DNA from: Cafeteria roenbergensis
Lineage: Eukaryota; Sar; Bigyra; Bicosoecida; Cafeteriaceae
Length of the DNA stretch: 64,000 bases
NCBI GenBank assembly: GCA_008330645.1
Contig: VLTN01000092.1
Coordinates: 17,553 to 81,552, forward strand
Reading direction: 5' to 3'
Below, in pieces: positions 1-10,083 of the stretch (position 1 is the stretch's first letter; each line of letters begins with the position of its first letter). The notes beneath the pieces were generated by a model. The model worked only from the letters and a program-made list of their open reading frames with translations. It searched no databases and was not told the DNA's origin. Made by a program: the position numbers and the translations under genes.

Positions 1-3000
1 GGGCTGTGGCCGCTGCTGGGGGCGGGGGCGGGGGCGGCGGAGGTGGCTGAGACGGCGGCGCGCCGGGGGCCGGCTGGTCGACCCGTCCGGACAGCGAGCC
101 GGTCGGCGGCTGGGCCGGTGCTGGCGGAGGCGGCGGCGGGACCGAGGCGCCCGTCTGGGCGGCGGAGGCGGGGGGCTTGGGCGCAGCGGCCGCAAGCCCT
201 GCCGAGGCGGCGGAAGACGCGGTTGCCGCCGAAGCTTGCGCCGGAGGCGGTGGCGGCGGTGGGGGAGGAGGTGACGAGGTGGCCGCAGGGCCAAGCGCCG
301 ATCTGGGCACTGAGGCCGCGCAGGAGGAGTCGTCTCCGGACAGCGACCACGGCGAGGGCGGGCACGACGACCCGCTGTCGGACAGGGCTGGCGAAGCCGG
401 CGGCGCGCCGATCAGGCTCGCGGACTCGCCTGTCGTCGCCCCGCCGACGCCAGGCTTTCGCTTGCTTGCCGCGGCAAACGCGGCGGCGGCAGACACCGCC
501 CCGCGAGGTGCCGGGTCGGCGCCGGCCGCCCGTTTGCTGTCGTCCCCTACAGAGCCGACGGGGGCGCTGACCTTGTCCTGGCTGCGCGCGCCAGTCTCCG
601 AGCTGGAACCAGCCCCGCCGCCGCTGGCGGCGCCAGCCTTGCTGGGGCCGGCACCACTGAGCGGGTTGACGGCCACGCTCACGATGGCGGCGCTGGAGGC
701 CGACCCTGCCATGGCCGTCGCCTCCTTGGCAACGTCCACGTTGCGTCGGACCGCCGTTACGCAGGCCGACACCGCAAACCCGCCGATGAGAGCGGCGCCA
801 CAGGTGACGACGAACGCGGCCGACAGCCAGTCGTTGAGCGTGGTGCGGAGGGGCTGGAGCCGCACGCCCGACGACACCACGGCGTCCAGGCCGTTGCCAA
901 GGCGCCCCGCGCCTGTGGCGGACAGGAGGAGGTCTGCGCCCGGCGTGGACACCCGCCCCTCCCCGCCCCGGGGAACGGATGTGGAGACCGTGAGCGGGGG
1001 CGTCGCGGCAGAGCCGCCCGAGCTGCTGCTTGCCGGCGAGGTGGCGGTCTCGGGCCCAGGGAACGGAACAGGCCCCGCGGCCGCCACGCCCACGCGCGCC
1101 AGGGACGGTCCCAGAGCGGCGAGCGCGGCGCTTCGGGCGCACTGGCCCGTGCCGGGCGCCGCCGCTGCCGCCAGGTCGGCCAGGGACCCGGAGTGCAGCA
1201 GCGGCAGGGCCAATGCCACGCGGCCAGTGACCCCCGAGCAGGCGGAGAAGGGGCCGTCTGCCTGCGCCGCTGAGGTGAGCGACTGCGCCGCAGCCAGCTC
1301 TGCCGCGACCACCAGCGGCCAGCGCTGTGAGAGGAGGGAGGCGGCGCCCGCCACGGCAGGGGCGCCGGAGCGGGAGCGCCGCAGCGACGAGGACAACACA
1401 GCGCCATCCATCGACGCGCGGAGGGGAGGCGGTGCGGCGGCGCCCGGAAGCATCGTCAGGCTGACTGCGGATCGGTCGCCGGACAGGCCTGGGCGGAGGT
1501 CGGGGCTGCTTCGGAAGCCGAGGGCGAGGCCCGAGTCCCCCGCCAGCACCGCACGGGCCCGCGCTGACGCGGACGTGGAGTGGGGCTCTGTCGGCAGGAT
1601 CGCGGCCAGGAGGAACGCCTCCAGGGCCTGCGGCGGGGCGAGGGGCGCGACGAGGCTGGCGAGCAGCGAGGGCACGCCCGGCGCCGCGTCACCGAGGAGC
1701 AGGTCGGCCAGTGTGGAGCGCGTGACGAGCTGCGCAGGCGCGTTGGCGGCGGCGGCGGCGGCGAGGGAGGGGGCCTGGCCCTCCCACACGCCGACCGGGG
1801 TGGCGTCTGCTGGGGCCGCCGCGGCGTCGATCGCGAAGAGAGCATCGTCGGCTCCGCCGGCCGTGGCGCGGATGGCGGCCGCGGAGTCGGGGTCGTAGGC
1901 AGACGGCCTGCCGTGCGACGAGGCCAGCAGGCGGGGCGGAAGGAGCGCGATGGAGCCCGTGGACACGAGCGACAGAGCGGAGCTCGCGGAGGCGGCGGAG
2001 CTGCCGAGGGCCACGGCGGCTGCGGCAGGGGCGGACACCGCCCCCGTGACGGGGATCGTCACCGACACCCCGGCGGCGACGGCGGCGGCGACAGCGGCAT
2101 CCGTGAGGGACGCGTCGCCGCCGAGGGCGTCGGCGGCCGCGCTGGCCGAGGCGCCGGGTCCCAGTGCGGCTGCAGTCCGCTGAATCGCCGCCGACACCGT
2201 GAGCGCATCCCCCGCCGCTGCGGACAGGCCGGCGCCGACGTCGGCCAGCGCCCGTCCCTCGCCCAGGTTGGCGCTGTCTTCGAAAGTGGCCCCTCCCGCG
2301 ATGAGGGTGGACACGCTGGAGGGGAAGTAGTTGAGCAGAGCCGCCTCTGCCCCGAGCACCGCAACTCGAAGGCGGTTCAGGACTGCCGACGCGGCGCCGT
2401 CTGAAGGGCCCAGCGCTGCAAGGGTGGCTCTGCCGCGGGCGGGGGAGTCGCTCACAGCGAGTCGTGCGAGCAGCAGCTGCGGGGCGAGCGACACCGCGTC
2501 GCTCCACGCGTCCTTGAGCGTGTCGGACAGCTCCGAGGCGGGAAGCGACACCCCCGCCAGGACAGGCACGCGCGCCGGCGGCACAGCCCCCCCCGGGGCC
2601 CCGCCCTGCTGTCGAGCCTCCGCCCAGGCCTCATAGGCGTCGCTCGCTCCCGCGGCGCTGCACGGTCCGTCGAACGCTGCGGCAGCACCGAGCGACGCGT
2701 TGCGGGTGCAGCTCAGCCGGCCGGCGGAGCCCGCCGCCCAGCCAACGAGCGCGTGGAGCGACGCCGCCGCCGGGCGCGCCCCCGCGGACAGCGCCTGCAC
2801 CTGCGACTGCTGGGTCAGGGCGGCGGCGGACGCGGCGAGCTTCGCGGCTGGGCTGTCTGCCACCAGCGTGTCCACGCGACTGGGCGACGTCGGGAGCGTG
2901 CCTGCGCCGCGCGGCGGCAGGGCAGCAGCCCGAAGCGCGACCGCCCACACAGAGGACGTTGCCACCGCCGCTCTGACCGGCTCTGCCAGCGTGACCGTGA

Positions 3001-6000
3001 GGGACGTCGGCGCCCAGCTGACGGAGGACAGCGTCTGCTGGCCCAGCATCGCAGCGGAGAGGCGGGCCTGCCCCTCGGACGCGCTGCCCGCGAGAGGCGC
3101 GGCCGCCGCAGCGGCGGCGGCGTCGTCTCGGGATCGAGCCGCCGCCGCCATGGCCGACGTCGCTGCCAGCGTCCACGCGAGCGGAGGCGGCGCGTTGCTC
3201 AGTGCGGAACTCGACTCAACGGCCACCAGCCCGGCCGCCAGGCCGCCCGCGGAGCCGCTGCCGCCGCCTCCAGCCTGCACGGTCGAGGCGGCCCAGGCAG
3301 CGGGGCCGGCGTCGGGAACGAGGTGCCAGCCCGCCAGCGCTGCGCCGTCAGAGGCCGCTAGGGCCGACCCCGGCTGCGCTGCCGACGGCACGAGTGTGCC
3401 GTCCGCGAACCACGCCACTGCAACGCCGCTCGTCGCAGCCGGGAGGGCGCCGAGCTCGGCTGCTGCCCCCGCCGCGGGGTCAGCGAGCGCCGCCAGCGAC
3501 GGGGTCCCCTGCGTGCCGGCCAGCAGAGCGCCCGCCACGGCCCGCCCGTGGGCCGCGCTCGCGCCGGCCCCAGCGGCTGACGACGAGCCGCCCCCGTCCA
3601 AGGCAGTCGCCTCCGCAGCCGCGCTCAGCACCAGCAGCGCGGACGCATCAACCGCCGCGGACCCAACCACGACCTCTCCGCTCCCAGCCGACGCCTGGCC
3701 GAGTGAGTCCACGCGACACATGACGTCGGCACCGCCCAGCAGCCCCCCTCCCGCCCCGAGAATCGCGTGCCAGTCCCCGCTCTGCCGCAGTGCGGGCGCC
3801 GCTGCCAGCTGCTGCAGCAGCTCGGCGCCAATGCGGCGCTGCACGCCCGCCAGCTCGGACAGCTCAGACGGCAGCGTCGCTGACGGCAGCGCCGACCGCG
3901 CGGCCAGCCGCATGGCCAGGGCCCGTGCGGCCGCAGAGCCGGGGAGGCCCTGCAGCGCCAGCGCCTGGCTGAGGGCGCGGCCGGCGGACACGGAGATGCG
4001 GGTGCTGACGCGCGACGACGGGGCGGCAGAGGCGTTGCTCCAAACGGGCAGGGCCAGCGGAACGAGGAGCTGCGTTTGGCAGGATGAGCAGAGGCTTCCC
4101 GATCCTTCCCACGCCCCAACGGCTGATGCTGCGCTGACGGGGGCGGCAGCCGCAACGACGCACCACCGCGTGGCCGACTTGGCAGCGGCCGCGGCCTCGG
4201 TCCGATCGGCCCCCTGCGCGCCCGCAGCTGGAAGCAGCGCGCCCTGGGCCGTAGAGAGCACGGCTGGCCGCCCGACGACGAGCCCCACTCCCTCCGCCGA
4301 CGCGGCCGCCAGCTGGGCGCGGCCTGCCGCCGCGTGGGTGACATGGCTTGTCGCGATCCCGGCCACGGCGTGGCGCGAGACGGCCTCGGTGGCCTCTCCG
4401 ATGCCCGTCATGGCCCCTGTCCAGGCGAGCCCCACGACTGCAACGGACAGCGCGGTCAGCATCACAGACGCCAGCGTGGCTGCGCGAATGGCGCCCCCCC
4501 CGCCGCCGGCGCCCCCGCCCGCGTCCTTCTTGCCCTGCTTCTTCCCCGCCTTCCTCGACCCGCTCGACGACGCCAGCCGCGGCCGAGGGCGCCCGAACGA
4601 GCCCGCGAAACCGCCGGTGAGGGCCGCCTGGATGGCCACGAGGGAGGAGCCAGCCCCGCGCCCGGCGCCAGCGCCCGCCCCCGCCCCGTCGCCGCCAGCG
4701 CCCGCCCCAGACTTGTCCTGAAGCGCAGCGCCCCCGCTGCCCCCCTCAGCGGAGGCGAGCGCCAGCCCGCCTGCTGCTCGCCTGACCTCCTCCTCCGTGC
4801 CGACCCCGAGCGCCACAAGCTCGCCTGCTGCTCGCCTGACCTCCTCCTCCGCCGCCTCCCCGCGCATGCCCTCGCAAATGGACAGCAGCAGGACGAGCGT
4901 GGCCGCGCACACCCCGATCACCACGCTCACCGCCGCGGGCAAGAGCGTTGTGCGCGCGAGCGAGGCGCGCGGCAGAGCCACGATGACGGTCCACGCTCTG
5001 GGAAGCGGGCTCAGCGCGCTGGCCGCCTCGTCCGCTGCTGCCCAGGCCGCCGCATCGCTGATCGGCCCGCCGGCAGAGCTGTTGCGCAGCGCCACAGTCA
5101 GGGCCTCGGCCACAAGGCTCGTGGCGAAGTCGGACGCCGCCTCCACCCGCGCTCCTGCCGCCAGCACGTCGGGAGAGGGAGACCACCACTCCGAGGATAC
5201 GTCCGCCGAGGCGGCGAGGCCTGCGCTCCACTCCCCCGCCTCGAGGGCGGGCGAGAACGGGGATCCGATGAGGCCGAGGTCGATCGTCGCGCCGAGCGAC
5301 GCGACGGCGCTCACCCCGCCGGCGGAGGCCTCGGCGGGCAGCAGGGCGAAGGCGGCGCTGGGGTCGGCCTTGCTCCCCGCGGTCACGAGAGCGGTTTCGC
5401 GAGGGTACACGCCTCCCGCCACCTCCACGACCCAGGAGGGGGGCGCGAGGTGCCGCCTGACATCGACGCGGGCTCCCGAGAAGCCGGAGGGGCCCACGCC
5501 TGCCCAGACCCCGGCCCGCGCAGTCGCGGCGTCGCGGAGGCTGGTGGCGCCGGCGGGGGCTGTGGCCGCCGCGGGGGCGACCGAGCCCGCAGCCGAGGGC
5601 GCAGCCTGGAACCCGCCCAGCGACCTGGCCGCGGCAGCGTGCTCGCCGGCCCCCTCCGCCCACTCCCAATCCCACGCGCGCGAGCGCGCGGCGCTCGCTG
5701 GCCTGCCTTGCGACGGCACCCCGGCGCGGGCCGCGTCCGGGGCGAGCGCGGACGCGTGGTGCAGAGACGCCTGCGCGTGCGAGCGGGGCTGCGAGCACAC
5801 CGGAACGGCTTCGACGGCGAAAACGGGAACTGGCCACGTCGCCGTCAGCGCGACGGGCTGCAGCGTGAGAGGAAGCGTCGACGTTCCCGTCTGCACCGGC
5901 CCCCCCGCCGACTGCTCCGCAGCGGAGCCGCTTTCCGCCGCCTCCGCACCGATCACAGACGAGGTGGCGTCCGTTGCGCCAGCACCCTCGTCCACCACGT

Positions 6001-7765
6001 CGAGGCATGTCCCCGCCATGGCCTCGGCTGCCGGCACCCCGTGCGCCACCAGCCCGGCGCGCAGCCGAACGGACAACGCCCGCGAGTCCAGCACCAGCGT
6101 CAGCGCGCCGACGACATGCCCTGCCGACGTCGGCCCGGCAGGCAGCGCCGCAGCGGACCCCGGAGCCACCTCCGCCTCTGCCGCCGAGGCGACCACGGGC
6201 ACGGTTACGGCGATGAGGCCCTTGGCCGCAGAGCCCGCTGCGATCGACCAAGCGCTGGCTCCCTCCGTCCACACGGCCAGGGCATCCCCGACTGCGCTGC
6301 CCGGGGCCAGGTCCGGCAGAGCCTGGGCTTGGAAAGCAGTCCGGGTGGTGTGGCCCCAGGTGGCGGAGGCGCCGCTGCCGAGGCCGCGACCTAGCGCCGC
6401 GAGGGCCGCAGCTTGGCCTGCCGCCTCGCCGCGGCCGCCGCTGTCGCCGGCCGCGGCGACTGCAGCGAGGAGCGCTGCCGACACCGCTGCCTGCTGGCCC
6501 CGCTCCGCTGCCGCCAGGGTGCTTGCGCGGCTCGCGGGGTGCACCCCCGGGCCCGCGGGCGGCGAAGTCGCGTTGGGAGGAGGCGCAGCAGCGGCCTCGT
6601 CCAGTTCGCGCAGCAGCGCGCGCCTAGCGTCAGCGGGGGGCCCCGCGTCCGCCGCGGCGGTGGGGGCGGACCCAGCCCCGGGCTGCGGCGCCGCCGCGCC
6701 CCACGCGGGGCTCGTCACCACCGCGGCGGCGGCAGCGTCCGCCAACTGTAGCACGGCGCGGCCGCCGCCTGCCGACTGCGGCGCCCAGGCCGTAACCAGC
6801 AGGCCCGAGGCGGCGTCTGCGGACGACCCCGGCTTCCGTTGCTGCGGCCACGCTGGCTGCGGCTGCGCGGTGCGGGCCACGGACAGGGCCGCCCAGTGCC
6901 GCGGGTCCGAGGCGTCACCGCTGCCCGTCGCGACAGTGGTGAACGACAGTTCGGCGGCGACCAAGGCCCCACTCTCAAGGGTGCCCGTGGCGCCTGCGAT
7001 TGACAGTTGCCGCAGGAGCCACGCTCGGGACGCGCTTGCGTTGGCGCCCGCCCCAGTCGCCGCAATGCTGCGCAATGCCTCGGCAGCGGTCGGAGCATTG
7101 CCCAGTGCAGCCCGCACTAGCTCGCCGATGCTTGCCCCGGTTGGAGTGCCGGGGCGCGCAAACTCCGAAGTCCCGACGCCGTCAGCCGCAAACGCCGCCG
7201 CCCACCACGCCCGACCAGCAGCCGGCCTGGCAGCGCGACGAACCATTGCGGCCGCAAAGCGAGAGAGGGGCGCCGCTGCCTCGTCCTCGGCGGCTCGGCC
7301 CAAGGCGCCCAGGCCAGCTGAAGCAAGGTTTCCGGGGCAGCGCACAATTCCGCTCAAGAGCACTCCGCTGTCGGTCCCGTTGTGGCCAGCGCAGTGCTGG
7401 AACACGCTTCTCAGCCAGCGCATGGCCGACACATTGGAGGGTTGGCCGGGCGGGCTGGCGGGCGCGGAGGCGCCGAAGTCCGGCGCGGCTGCGGGGGCGC
7501 CTGACAGCGCAATCGCCGCCCAGCGAGCCAAAGTTAATCCGTCCGACGCCGCCTCGGCCGCCCAGGCCCGGGTCTCGGCCGCAAGGAGCTTCGCTGATGA
7601 GTTGGTGGCCAGGATCGCTTGTTGGTGCGTCGCGGACGCCGCGGCTACCCACCCCAGGAAGGCCGTGGCGCCCACTGCGACCAGAGTTCCAAAAACGCCC
7701 AGGGTCCCGGCCAGAGCGGCCCTCCTGCGCGCAGGGGAGCAGCAGGCCGCGCGCGGCTCTTTCAT
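1..7765 (-). CDS. Giant multi-pass membrane protein, receptor-like (3' partial)
   Basis: Reading from ATG at 7765 down to base 1 the frame has no stop (2588 codons) and it continues off the left edge. The protein has two tandem TM-ectodomain-TM units. TM1 (about residues 16-40, a signal anchor after an Arg-rich start) leads to a ~900-residue ectodomain and TM2 (about 938-962). A ~130-residue cytoplasmic stretch follows, with an 18-residue direct repeat and a KKQGKK basic patch. TM3 (about 1095-1118), a second ~1190-residue ectodomain and TM4 (about 2308-2335) come next, then an Ala/Ser/Pro-rich cytoplasmic tail. The end of ectodomain 1 (AWTVIVALPRASLAR running into TM2) resembles the end of a dCache sensor domain. 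A catalytic domain may lie beyond the window. I do not recognise the family; a receptor role is inference. The plus-strand frames across this region (for example 4797-7871) are low-complexity shadows. Confidence 0.75.
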   Translation of the reverse strand, partial: MKEPRAACCSPARRRAALAGTLGVFGTLVAVGATAFLGWVAAASATHQQAILATNSSAKLLAAETRAWAAEAASDGLTLARWAAIALSGAPAAAPDFGASAPASPPGQPSNVSAMRWLRSVFQHCAGHNGTDSGVLLSGIVRCPGNLASAGLGALGRAAEDEAAAPLSRFAAAMVRRAARPAAGRAWWAAAFAADGVGTSEFARPGTPTGASIGELVRAALGNAPTAAEALRSIAATGAGANASASRAWLLRQLSIAGATGTLESGALVAAELSFTTVATGSGDASDPRHWAALSVARTAQPQPAWPQQRKPGSSADAASGLLVTAWAPQSAGGGRAVLQLADAAAAAVVTSPAWGAAAPQPGAGSAPTAAADAGPPADARRALLRELDEAAAAPPPNATSPPAGPGVHPASRASTLAAAERGQQAAVSAALLAAVAAAGDSGGRGEAAGQAAALAALGRGLGSGASATWGHTTRTAFQAQALPDLAPGSAVGDALAVWTEGASAWSIAAGSAAKGLIAVTVPVVASAAEAEVAPGSAAALPAGPTSAGHVVGALTLVLDSRALSVRLRAGLVAHGVPAAEAMAGTCLDVVDEGAGATDATSSVIGAEAAESGSAAEQSAGGPVQTGTSTLPLTLQPVALTATWPVPVFAVEAVPVCSQPRSHAQASLHHASALAPDAARAGVPSQGRPASAARSRAWDWEWAEGAGEHAAAARSLGGFQAAPSAAGSVAPAAATAPAGATSLRDAATARAGVWAGVGPSGFSGARVDVRRHLAPPSWVVEVAGGVYPRETALVTAGSKADPSAAFALLPAEASAGGVSAVASLGATIDLGLIGSPFSPALEAGEWSAGLAASADVSSEWWSPSPDVLAAGARVEAASDFATSLVAEALTVALRNSSAGGPISDAAAWAAADEAASALSPLPRAWTVIVALPRASLARTTLLPAAVSVVIGVCAATLVLLLSICEGMRGEAAEEEVRRAAGELVALGVGTEEEVRRAAGGLALASAEGGSGGAALQDKSGAGAGGDGAGAGAGAGRGAGSSLVAIQAALTGGFAGSFGRPRPRLASSSGSRKAGKKQGKKDAGGGAGGGGGAIRAATLASVMLTALSVAVVGLAWTGAMTGIGEATEAVSRHAVAGIATSHVTHAAAGRAQLAAASAEGVGLVVGRPAVLSTAQGALLPAAGAQGADRTEAAAAAKSATRWCVVAAAAPVSAASAVGAWEGSGSLCSSCQTQLLVPLALPVWSNASAAPSSRVSTRISVSAGRALSQALALQGLPGSAAARALAMRLAARSALPSATLPSELSELAGVQRRIGAELLQQLAAAPALRQSGDWHAILGAGGGLLGGADVMCRVDSLGQASAGSGEVVVGSAAVDASALLVLSAAAEATALDGGGSSSAAGAGASAAHGRAVAGALLAGTQGTPSLAALADPAAGAAAELGALPAATSGVAVAWFADGTLVPSAAQPGSALAASDGAALAGWHLVPDAGPAAWAASTVQAGGGGSGSAGGLAAGLVAVESSSALSNAPPPLAWTLAATSAMAAAARSRDDAAAAAAAAPLAGSASEGQARLSAAMLGQQTLSSVSWAPTSLTVTLAEPVRAAVATSSVWAVALRAAALPPRGAGTLPTSPSRVDTLVADSPAAKLAASAAALTQQSQVQALSAGARPAAASLHALVGWAAGSAGRLSCTRNASLGAAAAFDGPCSAAGASDAYEAWAEARQQGGAPGGAVPPARVPVLAGVSLPASELSDTLKDAWSDAVSLAPQLLLARLAVSDSPARGRATLAALGPSDGAASAVLNRLRVAVLGAEAALLNYFPSSVSTLIAGGATFEDSANLGEGRALADVGAGLSAAAGDALTVSAAIQRTAAALGPGASASAAADALGGDASLTDAAVAAAVAAGVSVTIPVTGAVSAPAAAAVALGSSAASASSALSLVSTGSIALLPPRLLASSHGRPSAYDPDSAAAIRATAGGADDALFAIDAAAAPADATPVGVWEGQAPSLAAAAAANAPAQLVTRSTLADLLLGDAAPGVPSLLASLVAPLAPPQALEAFLLAAILPTEPHSTSASARARAVLAGDSGLALGFRSSPDLRPGLSGDRSAVSLTMLPGAAAPPPLRASMDGAVLSSSLRRSRSGAPAVAGAASLLSQRWPLVVAAELAAAQSLTSAAQADGPFSACSGVTGRVALALPLLHSGSLADLAAAAAPGTGQCARSAALAALGPSLARVGVAAAGPVPFPGPETATSPASSSSGGSAATPPLTVSTSVPRGGEGRVSTPGADLLLSATGAGRLGNGLDAVVSSGVRLQPLRTTLNDWLSAAFVVTCGAALIGGFAVSACVTAVRRNVDVAKEATAMAGSASSAAIVSVAVNPLSGAGPSKAGAASGGGAGSSSETGARSQDKVSAPVGSVGDDSKRAAGADPAPRGAVSAAAAFAAASKRKPGVGGATTGESASLIGAPPASPALSDSGSSCPPSPWSLSGDDSSCAASVPRSALGPAATSSPPPPPPPPPPAQASAATASSAASAGLAAAAPKPPASAAQTGASVPPPPPPAPAQPPTGSLSGRVDQPAPGAPPSQPPPPPPPPPPAAATA
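4768..4851 (-). repeat. In-frame 54-bp direct repeat in the membrane protein
   Basis: The same 30 bases occur at 4768-4797 and 4822-4851, 54 bp (18 codons) apart. On the minus strand both copies encode EEEVRRAAG, in the cytoplasmic loop just after the second transmembrane helix. It looks like a recent in-frame duplication of a short charged helix. Confidence 0.85.
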
Positions 7766-8612
7766 GTCCACAGCAGAGTCCCTGGGGCGAGACACCGGCG
7801 GAGCACCGAGCTCGGCGTCCGCAGGTGCGGCCCGCTGGCCGGGCAAGAGGTCGGCCGCGGCAGAGGTCTAGCCAGACAGGACGCGCACGCGGCGTGCGTT
7901 TGACAGCCGCCGGGATTCGGCGAAGCTCTCGTGCAGCCTCCATGCCGCCCCGCCCTGGGGCTGCACGGCTGCTCAATCCACAGCAACGCTTGACCGGCCT
8001 GACCACGGAGCGGGGTTTTGCAGAGGGGCAGAAGAAGCTCGGAGCCAGCTACCGGCTGTTTCCGGGGCAGGATCGGGCCAACGCTGGCCGGCAGCTTCGC
8101 CGCGCGTCGAAGCCCAGCCGTCTGCGTACAGCCGGCCAGAATCGCCACCGCAGCGAGCTTCGCCAGACCTTCGTGAGGTTCGGCGGGTGTGTTCGGTCCC
8201 CGAATCAATCTGGTTGGCGATCATGACCTGGAACACACTCTGGGGAAAACGCGCTCGTGTGACTTCGATTCGGCCCGGCAACGGAGCAAAACGAGGGACT
8301 ACACGGCAGAAGCACGCAAAAAAGACACGAAAATAATTTCTCTAATAGGAGGAGGCCGCGCCGCTCGCGTCGCTCGGCGACATTAGTTGCTGGCCCCAGC
8401 GCTGGCCCAAAACGCTTCCCGAGCAACGCGGCTCGGCGGTTGACGGAAGGCGCGAGTCCAAGCGCAGCGCTGCCCGCATGGAGCGCCGGAGAAGCTAGGA
8501 GGGCCGGGAACGGAGAGCTCGCAAATGGATCCGGCGACGGGTGTGGTTCCGGTGCCCCCAAGGCGCCTGGGCGGACGACACTGGCCAGGAGCTTGCGAGA
8601 TCACGTGCGTGC
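7766..8612. other. Intergenic, upstream of the giant membrane protein gene
   Basis: This 847-bp stretch lies between the stop of the secreted-protein gene (8613) and the ATG at 7765, both on the minus strand. It should contain the 3' end of the first and the promoter and 5' leader of the second. I saw no conserved protein sequence in any frame. A relatively AT-rich patch is at 8290-8350. Confidence 0.5.
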
Positions 8613-9617
8613 TCAGACAAAAGTTGGCGCCCGCGCGCCCAATGCCTCTCCTGGGCCGAACGTCAGGCCTTCTCCCAGCTCAGGCAGGGCGCCATCTCTC
8701 GACGTCCCAAAGGTGGCCAAGACCGTGACGTTGGGGGGCTGCAGAACCTGCGCGGCGCTGGTTTGGAAGGAAGCGAAGAAGTCGGGCATCAACCGCAACA
8801 GCTCGGGGCGGCTTCGAAGGACCCACTCGTCCTCGTTCAGCGGGCCCAGCCTGTCCTGAAGGTCCCAAACCGTGGTGGTGAACCAGTAGGCGAACTCCTT
8901 GGCCATTCCGCGCCGGCGCTCGGCCTCAGCCTCGGCCGAGAGGCCGGCGCAGTGCTCGACGTTGTACCAACCTTGCCGAATTGCCGTCTCGGTTGCAAGG
9001 GCAAGCGGCGTGTTGCCAGACGTTCCCCACACGCGCGGGAAGACGCTCTTGAGGCCCACCTCTGTGAGCGCGTGCAACAGGTGTTCCACAACCTCCAGAG
9101 CCTGGCCGGGCACGCCTTCCATGAGGCCGTCGCAGACGGTGTGGTCTTGCGCCACGGAGCTCCACGAATCCTCCAGGTGGTGCGGCACGGCCTCCCAGTA
9201 CCCGCTCACGATGGGCACGACGGCCTTGTGCCGGAACATGGCCCGGATCACTGCCTCCTGTCGCTCCGGGTCCGAGGCCAGGAATTGCGGCAACATGGAC
9301 TCCAGCGTGTCCGCAACGCGCTCCAAAAACCCGTCCGACACCTCGGCCTCCGCGAGCAGCGTCACGCCCCGCGTGACGACCACGCGGTCGAAGCCAGGGT
9401 ACTCGTCAGTCTCAAAGGGCCCCTCGCGCTGGTACAGGTCCGCGGGAACCACCCCGGAAGCTGTGGCCAGAGCGCAGCCCGCCAAAGATGGGTCTTCGCA
9501 CCCCGCGGTGCTGTCGACGATGCTGAAGGGGTTTGGGCCGAGGATCGACGCCGCAGCACCGCACGACAGCGCCGCACCGAGCGCAGCGGCCAGGATCGCA
9601 GATGCGAGGTGGCCCAT
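8613..9617 (-). CDS. Secreted protein of an uncharacterised family
   Basis: 334 residues in one exon. The frame is open further upstream, but the ATG at 9617 begins a clear signal peptide (MGHLASAILAAALGAALSCG) and is the best start. The mature protein contains a core with EVSDGFLERVADTLESML, then EVVEHLLHALTEVG, a VWGTSGNTPLAL segment, EFAYWFTTTVWDLQDRLGP and an EDEW segment. From memory, this succession of motifs occurs in uncharacterised secreted proteins of marine bacteria and algae. The EHLLH stretch could be a metal site, but this is not a standard HExxH and I assign no activity. Cys residues in the N-terminal third suggest an oxidised, extracellular protein. It lies between two minus-strand genes with no obvious functional link. 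Confidence 0.7.
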   Translation of the reverse strand: MGHLASAILAAALGAALSCGAAASILGPNPFSIVDSTAGCEDPSLAGCALATASGVVPADLYQREGPFETDEYPGFDRVVVTRGVTLLAEAEVSDGFLERVADTLESMLPQFLASDPERQEAVIRAMFRHKAVVPIVSGYWEAVPHHLEDSWSSVAQDHTVCDGLMEGVPGQALEVVEHLLHALTEVGLKSVFPRVWGTSGNTPLALATETAIRQGWYNVEHCAGLSAEAEAERRRGMAKEFAYWFTTTVWDLQDRLGPLNEDEWVLRSRPELLRLMPDFFASFQTSAAQVLQPPNVTVLATFGTSRDGALPELGEGLTFGPGEALGARAPTFV

Positions 9618-10083
9618 GGCGGTGGTGAGTCCTCGCGGGGCGGACCAGGAAGGTGACAGAGGGGCAGTGGACTGCTGGGACGCCCCGACTGGTGGTGGAA
9701 CCTGGGCACCTCGGTCAGTCAGCAAGCCTGGTCGGTCGGACCCGGCCCGTCGAAAAACAGCGACGCTGGCAGTGAGCCAGGCGGCTGCGCAGGGAGAGAA
9801 GGCGCGCAGGGGCTGCAAGGCTGTGTCCCTGGCCGCCAAGGTGCGAGCCTGCACTTTCCTGCGGCGCCGGTGCAAGTTGTTTCCGCGCAGGTCAAACATC
9901 GAGCTTGAAGCTTTGCTGACTTGGCCGATCGGCTCAAGTTGAACGCGCGTTTTTTCTCTTCTTCTTCTTCCGCACCACCGACTAGTCGCGAGCAACCGGT
10001 GCACGCACGCAAGGACACTGGTCGTCGTTGTGCTTGTGACGCTGCCGGTTCGACCGCAGCGCCTGCTTTCTCGCGGCCAGCCC
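9618..10083. other. Intergenic between secreted-protein and PH-protein genes
   Basis: This 466-bp stretch holds the 3' end of the PH-domain gene (stop 10084) and the 5' region of the secreted-protein gene. A T/C-rich run is at 9951-9972. I saw no coding signal. Confidence 0.45.

Noticed and set aside
177-4721. Plus-strand Ala/Arg/Pro-rich open frames
   Set aside because: Antisense shadows of the giant membrane protein gene; no family resemblance.
4797-7871. A 1024-codon plus-strand protein
   Set aside because: Composition is monotonous Ala/Pro/Ser with no hydrophobic or conserved segments, whereas the minus frame shows TM helices, Cache-like junctions and a 2588-codon open frame.
8899-9942. 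A 347-codon plus-strand frame
   Set aside because: Antisense to the secreted protein with the signal peptide; no domains.
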